Assembly (NCBI GenBank): GCA_021791235.1
Contig: JAJYXA010000424.1
Span: 1-7,778 of the forward strand
Reading direction: 5' to 3'
Source of the DNA: Pseudomonadota bacterium
Lineage (GTDB): Bacteria > Pseudomonadota > Gammaproteobacteria > Burkholderiales > Thiobacillaceae
Length of the DNA: 7,778 bases
Shown: one piece after another, positions 4,583 through 7,778 of the stretch
How positions within the stretch are numbered: position 1 is the stretch's first letter
Layout of the letters: every line of letters begins with the position of its first letter
The notes under the pieces: generated by a model
What the model saw: the letters and a program-made list of their open reading frames with translations, nothing else
Told to the model about the DNA's origin: nothing
Databases searched by the model: none
Program-made: the position numbers and the translations under genes

Positions 4583-5410
4583 ATGACGGCGAATAAGAAG
4601 CTCACTCAAAAGGGCAAGGCTGAGTTTCCTCCCGTTGCCCTGCCGCGCAGCGTTTTCTTCCGCGCCAGATTCGTTCCCGGCAGTCGCCGCGGACCCCTGC
4701 CCGTGGTGCAGCCGGAGAAGGGCGAACTGGTGCAGATCCTGCGCCGTTTCGAACTGTTCGCCAAACTGCCGCTGAAGGCGCTCAGGGAAATCGCTGCCGC
4801 CACCACCGTTCGGCTCTACCGTCGGGGCGAGTTCCTCTGGCGCAACGACGACAAAGTCAAGGATATCGTCCTGCTCGACTCCGGCTTCGTCAAGGCTGCC
4901 CGACGGGATCGCAACGGGGTGAGCAAAACCTACGGGCTGTATGGCCCCGGGGATTGCCTCGGCCTGTTCGCAACCTTCACCGGGATGCAACACTCGATCG
5001 ACGCGGTGGCGCTCAACGAGGGATTGAAGGCGATCTGCATCGATGCCGCGACGATCTTGAAATTCGCCGAAACTTCGCCGCTGCTGTCCTCCAACATGCA
5101 CGGCCAGCTGACCCGGTTCACCGAGGCGCTGATCAAGAAGATCGAGATCATCAGCGCCGGCACCATGCCCCAGCGCCTGGCGGTCCTGATGCTGCAGTTG
5201 ATCGATCGCTACGGCGTCGAGCGCAAGGACGGCAGCGTACATCTGCCGATTTCATTGACCCTGGAGCAGCTCTCCGAAATCATCGATGCCCGCCTGGAAA
5301 CGGTGGCGCGGGTGCTCGGCGACTGGAAGCGCGCCGACTGGCTGAGCATCGACGCCACCGGCTGTCACTTCAGCAGTCTGGACAAACTCCGCGAGCTGCT
5401 CGTCGATTGA
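4583..5410 (+). CDS. Crp/Fnr-superfamily transcriptional regulator
   Basis: This 275-residue protein has the Crp/Fnr order of domains. After a basic 50-residue N-terminal extension, a cyclic-nucleotide-binding-type beta barrel spans about 53-165 (LRRFELFAKLPLKALREIA, then RRGEFLWRNDD, LLDSGFVKAARRD, GPGDCLGLFATFTG). A long dimerisation helix follows (about 166-192), then a Crp-type helix-turn-helix (about 195-265) with recognition helix DARLETVARVLGDW. The DNA-contacting Glu239 and Arg243 of the usual E-T-V-S-R are kept; the Ser is Ala242. The FNR N-terminal cysteine cluster is absent; only C125, C152 and C261 are present. The Glu and Arg that hold cAMP in Crp are not seen in the 122-142 segment, so the signal is unknown. 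ATG 4583 has only a weak site (AGGCG, eight bases upstream). The start could lie later, which would shorten the extension. It converges with the dehydrogenase operon. Confidence 0.88.
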   Translation: MTANKKLTQKGKAEFPPVALPRSVFFRARFVPGSRRGPLPVVQPEKGELVQILRRFELFAKLPLKALREIAAATTVRLYRRGEFLWRNDDKVKDIVLLDSGFVKAARRDRNGVSKTYGLYGPGDCLGLFATFTGMQHSIDAVALNEGLKAICIDAATILKFAETSPLLSSNMHGQLTRFTEALIKKIEIISAGTMPQRLAVLMLQLIDRYGVERKDGSVHLPISLTLEQLSEIIDARLETVARVLGDWKRADWLSIDATGCHFSSLDKLRELLVD

Positions 5411-5449
5411 CCCTCGGGCGCGCAAGCCGCCTTTCTTCCGTGCCTGGCC

Positions 5450-6232
5450 TCACTGCATGTACCAGCCGTGGCTGACCACCACCGACTGCCCGGTCAGCGC
5501 GTTGCTGGGGAATGCCGCCAGGAATACCGCGGTCTCGGCCACGTCGGCCGTGGTGGTGAATTCGCCATCGACGGTGTCCTTGAGCATCACCTTGGCGACC
5601 ACGTCGGCCTCGCTGATGCCGAGCTCCCTGGCCTGCTCGGGGATCTGCTTCTCGACCAGCGGCGTGCGCACGAAGCCCGGACAGATGACGTTGGCGCGCA
5701 CCCCGTGCTTCGCGCCTTCCTTGGCCAGCACCTTGCACAGGCCGAGCAGGCCGTGCTTGGCCGTGACGTAGGGCGCCTTCAGCGGCGAGGCTTCGTGCGA
5801 ATGCACCGAGCCCATGTAGATCACCGCGCCGCCGCGCCCCGTCGGATAGAGGCGGCGCACCATTGCGCGCGTGGTCAGGAAAGCGCCGTCCAGGTGGATG
5901 GCCAGCATCTTGCGCCAGTTCTCGAGCGACAGCGCCTCGATCGGGTTGATGTGCTGGATGCCGGCGTTGCTCACCAGCACGTCCGGCACGCCGAATGCCG
6001 CCGTCACCTGATCGAAGCCGCGCTCCACCGCCTGCTCGTCGACCACGTCCATCTGCACCGCCATGGCGCTGCCGCCGGCGCGCTCGATCGCCGCCGCCGC
6101 GGCCTGCGCCGCCGCCAGCGACAGGTCGGCGATGCACACCTTCGCCCCTTCGCGCGCGTAAGCGTGGGCGATCTCCAAGCCGATGCCGCTGGCGGCTCCC
6201 GTGACGACGGCAACTCTGTCTTTCATGCGCAT
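5450..6232 (-). CDS. bdhA: 3-hydroxybutyrate dehydrogenase (SDR family)
   Basis: This enzyme oxidises (R)-3-hydroxybutyrate to acetoacetate with NAD+, the step that feeds stored polyhydroxybutyrate back to central metabolism. The 260-residue length is typical. Short-chain dehydrogenase motifs are in place: nucleotide-binding TGAASGIG (11-18), D62, NAG (89-91), and catalytic Ser142, Tyr155 and Lys159 in [20 protein letters not shown]. The stretch [18 protein letters not shown] is what separates 3-hydroxybutyrate dehydrogenases from other members. The C-terminus is VVSHGWYMQ. The usual tetrad Asn appears to be His113 (AIHLDGAF). The start at 6232 has GGAAGGA with about eight bases of spacing. 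An ATG at 6265 would overlap the stop of the decarboxylase gene (ATGA) but has no ribosome binding site. It is the last gene of the operon, 29 bp after the decarboxylase. Confidence 0.9.
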   Translation of the reverse strand: MRMKDRVAVVTGAASGIGLEIAHAYAREGAKVCIADLSLAAAQAAAAAIERAGGSAMAVQMDVVDEQAVERGFDQVTAAFGVPDVLVSNAGIQHINPIEALSLENWRKMLAIHLDGAFLTTRAMVRRLYPTGRGGAVIYMGSVHSHEASPLKAPYVTAKHGLLGLCKVLAKEGAKHGVRANVICPGFVRTPLVEKQIPEQARELGISEADVVAKVMLKDTVDGEFTTTADVAETAVFLAAFPSNALTGQSVVVSHGWYMQ

Positions 6233-6261
6233 GCTGTTGTTCCTTCCGGTTGTTGAATCGC

Positions 6262-6999
6262 TCATTCGAGATAGTCGTAGACGACCTTGCCCAGCGGCAG
6301 CGTCAGGTCGGTCATGATGTGCGTGGTCGAGAGGATCTGCTGCACCGGCAGCTCGGCCACCGGCGCCAGCGCGTGGGGGTGCAGTTCCAGCGCCCCCGGC
6401 CCCGACCAGGCGCCCTTCACCTGGATGTCCTCCAGCGTGTAGCGGACCAGTTCGCAGATGCGCGGCGTGCCATCGACGTGGGGCATGATCTTGAGCAGGA
6501 AGCTCGGGCCGCTCAAAGTCTTCAGCACCGCATCGGGATCCAGCGTGCGGTGCTTGTAGCCCATGGTGCCGGTGGCGATGCGCAGTCCGCCGTAATCGAG
6601 CGTGCCGACCAGGGTGTCCTTATGCACCCGCAGCACCGGCTCGCCGAGCTTCTTGGGAAAGCCCCAGAGCTCGCGTCCGGCGGCGATCGGGGCGTGGTCG
6701 TTGAGATACATGGCGTGCACGTAGCCGCCCAGCTCGCCCTTGAAGCTCACCGGGATCACCTGGCCGGATTCGCAGTAATGACCGAAGCCGGTCGAGTCGG
6801 GCATGCGGATGAACTCGAACTTGACCACCGGCTCCGCCAGCTCGAGCGGCGCCGGGATCACCCGACGCAGCAATTCCGGATCGCAGCGGTAGCTGATGAT
6901 CAGGAATTCCCGGTCGACGAAACGGTAGGGACCCGGCGGGAAAGCCGGGTTGGTCAGCGGCATGGCAAAAGCGCCGCGGCGGACTTCGTCTTCAGTCAT
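6262..6999 (-). CDS. adc: Acetoacetate decarboxylase
   Basis: The enzyme splits acetoacetate into acetone and CO2 through a Schiff base on lysine. The 245-residue product matches the family's length. The Schiff-base motif is [14 protein letters not shown], with the reactive and assisting lysines at 116 and 117, equivalent to the well-known Lys115/Lys116 pair of the clostridial enzyme. Glu77 in GHYCESGQ fits the active-site glutamate. The N-terminus has the usual [14 protein letters not shown]. The start at 6999 has AGGGA about eight bases upstream; an upstream in-frame ATG at 7023 gives eight extra residues without support. ATGACTGA shows an 8-bp overlap with the stop of the patatin gene, so translation is probably coupled. 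Next to 3-hydroxybutyrate dehydrogenase it would draw on the same acetoacetate pool. Relatives in the superfamily have other substrates, so activity is likely but not certain. Confidence 0.92.
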   Translation of the reverse strand: MTEDEVRRGAFAMPLTNPAFPPGPYRFVDREFLIISYRCDPELLRRVIPAPLELAEPVVKFEFIRMPDSTGFGHYCESGQVIPVSFKGELGGYVHAMYLNDHAPIAAGRELWGFPKKLGEPVLRVHKDTLVGTLDYGGLRIATGTMGYKHRTLDPDAVLKTLSGPSFLLKIMPHVDGTPRICELVRYTLEDIQVKGAWSGPGALELHPHALAPVAELPVQQILSTTHIMTDLTLPLGKVVYDYLE

Positions 7000-7778
7000 G
7001 ATCGATTTCCCTGGCAAGTTCATGGACCACTACGCCGCAGTGGGACGGCACCGGCGCCAGCCAGCCGGCTTGCTCGATGGCACGGCCGGCATCGCGGTAA
7101 CCCCTGTCCCAGCGCCATTGGATCGAGCCCCGGGAAAAGTTGATGTCCTTCGACGCCATGTGCCAGTCCTGCCCGGGATAGGGCAGGCGCACGATGTGCA
7201 TGGTGGTGTCGCAGCCCAGCGCCGCGATTTTTTGCAGTTCCGGGTCGTCCTTATGCTTCGCGGGCAGCCGGGCGTGCAGCGCCTGCACGGCGCGGCGCAG
7301 ATCGTGGGTGCGGCGGTAGTCCTCGATATGCTGGTTCGAGCGCGAGGCGAACATGACGTCCTTCTGGCGCGTCTGCACCTCTTCCAGGGTCGTGGGCTCC
7401 GCGCCCTCGGCGCGCCACAGATCGACCATGAAGCACAGCGTGTCGGTCCTGGGTTCGTCGTCGAGGACGATGTCGAGCGGCGTGTTCGAGTACAGTCCGC
7501 CGTCCCAGTACAGCTCGCCATCGACGCGCACCGGCGGAAAGCCGGGCGGTAGCGCCCCGCTGGCCATGATGTGTTCGACGCCGAGCAGCCCGCGGGCGGA
7601 GTCGAAGCGCACCAGCTCGCCGCTGGTCACCCGCATCGCGCTGACCGTGAGGCGCATCGCGTCCGTGCTGCCCAGGTGCGGGAAATCCACCAGGCGCGCG
7701 AGCGTCTCCGACAATTCCTGGGTGTCGTAAAAGCTCGCCGACTCCGGCGCCACCGCCATTCCCGCGGCGAAGGGGTTG
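6992..7778 (-). CDS. Patatin-like phospholipase with DUF3734 domain (5' partial)
   Basis: This is the C-terminal part of a serine acyl hydrolase; the frame remains open to the window edge, so the true start and the GxSxG nucleophile lie outside. The first ATG in the window (7759) is probably internal, since NPFAAG precedes it in frame. Visible patatin features are [15 protein letters not shown] and [12 protein letters not shown], where the Asp (about residue 86 counted from 7759) is the second member of the Ser-Asp dyad. From about residue 145 a DUF3734-type domain follows ([57 protein letters not shown]). Such proteins hydrolyse lipid or polyester-like acyl esters; the substrate here is unknown. 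It is the first gene in this operon that the window shows, and its stop overlaps the start of the decarboxylase gene. Confidence 0.92.
   Translation of the reverse strand, partial: NPFAAGMAVAPESASFYDTQELSETLARLVDFPHLGSTDAMRLTVSAMRVTSGELVRFDSARGLLGVEHIMASGALPPGFPPVRVDGELYWDGGLYSNTPLDIVLDDEPRTDTLCFMVDLWRAEGAEPTTLEEVQTRQKDVMFASRSNQHIEDYRRTHDLRRAVQALHARLPAKHKDDPELQKIAALGCDTTMHIVRLPYPGQDWHMASKDINFSRGSIQWRWDRGYRDAGRAIEQAGWLAPVPSHCGVVVHELAREIDHD

Noticed and set aside
4475..5242. Minus-strand open frame (255 codons) opposite the Crp/Fnr-type gene
   Set aside because: Its Asp/Gln/His/Leu-rich sequence shows no domain, while the plus strand encodes a full Crp/Fnr protein.
5468..6256. Long open frame (262 codons) on the plus strand opposite the dehydrogenase gene
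   Set aside because: It is rich in His, Arg, Gln and Ala in the manner of antisense reading of GC-rich genes. It has no domain or ribosome binding site, and the minus strand is an unambiguous dehydrogenase.
6250..7143. Plus-strand open frame (297 codons) across the decarboxylase gene
   Set aside because: It is antisense to a clear acetoacetate decarboxylase and to the end of the patatin gene, with low-complexity composition and no recognisable motif.

Overview
The window reads as an ordinary chromosomal stretch of a GC-rich Gram-negative bacterium, most likely a betaproteobacterium. Rhodocyclales or Burkholderiales-like relatives are my best guess. This rests on the protein families (HU with the RNP arm, a patatin/DUF3734 - acetoacetate decarboxylase - 3-hydroxybutyrate dehydrogenase cluster typical of polyhydroxyalkanoate-storing betaproteobacteria, an MCP with a C-terminal Cache-like domain) and on a tRNA gene with an encoded CCA end. 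No database search was possible, so the taxonomy is an inference.

Layout, left to right. Positions 1-946 hold the C-terminal part of a methyl-accepting chemotaxis protein (+), cut by the window edge. A tRNA-Phe(GAA) gene (1091-1166) follows, with its own sigma70-type promoter and an intrinsic terminator. A 64-codon unrecognised gene (1273-1467, -) and a two-CBS-domain protein (1681-2112, -) come next. The CBS gene is divergent from a periplasmic DsbA/ScsC-like thiol oxidoreductase (2438-3274, +), across an AT-rich 325-bp promoter region. That gene converges on a 134-residue, probably winged-helix protein of unknown role (3295-3699, -). A 411-bp intergenic region then carries promoters in both directions: toward the winged-helix gene, with two copies of TAATACTA exactly 20 bp apart, and toward an HU gene (4111-4407, +). 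HU ends at a strong intrinsic terminator. A Crp/Fnr-superfamily regulator follows (4583-5410, +), with a perfect CTATCA-N4-TGATAG dyad upstream.

The right end (5450-7778, -) is one tightly packed operon read leftwards: a patatin-like phospholipase with DUF3734 (5' end outside the window), an acetoacetate decarboxylase overlapping it by 8 bp, and a 3-hydroxybutyrate dehydrogenase 29 bp further on. Together the last two would interconvert 3-hydroxybutyrate and acetoacetate and decarboxylate acetoacetate to acetone and CO2. The lipase may release acyl or hydroxyacyl substrates, but that part is inference. The Crp/Fnr gene converges on this operon with only 39 bp between them.

I see no mobile element, CRISPR array, phage gene or clearly new multi-gene system. 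The points most worth a second look are the paired TAATACTA sites upstream of the unknown winged-helix gene, the Crp/Fnr protein that lacks recognisable cAMP- and iron-sulfur-binding residues, its promoter dyad, and the ScsC-like protein with a long helical stalk.
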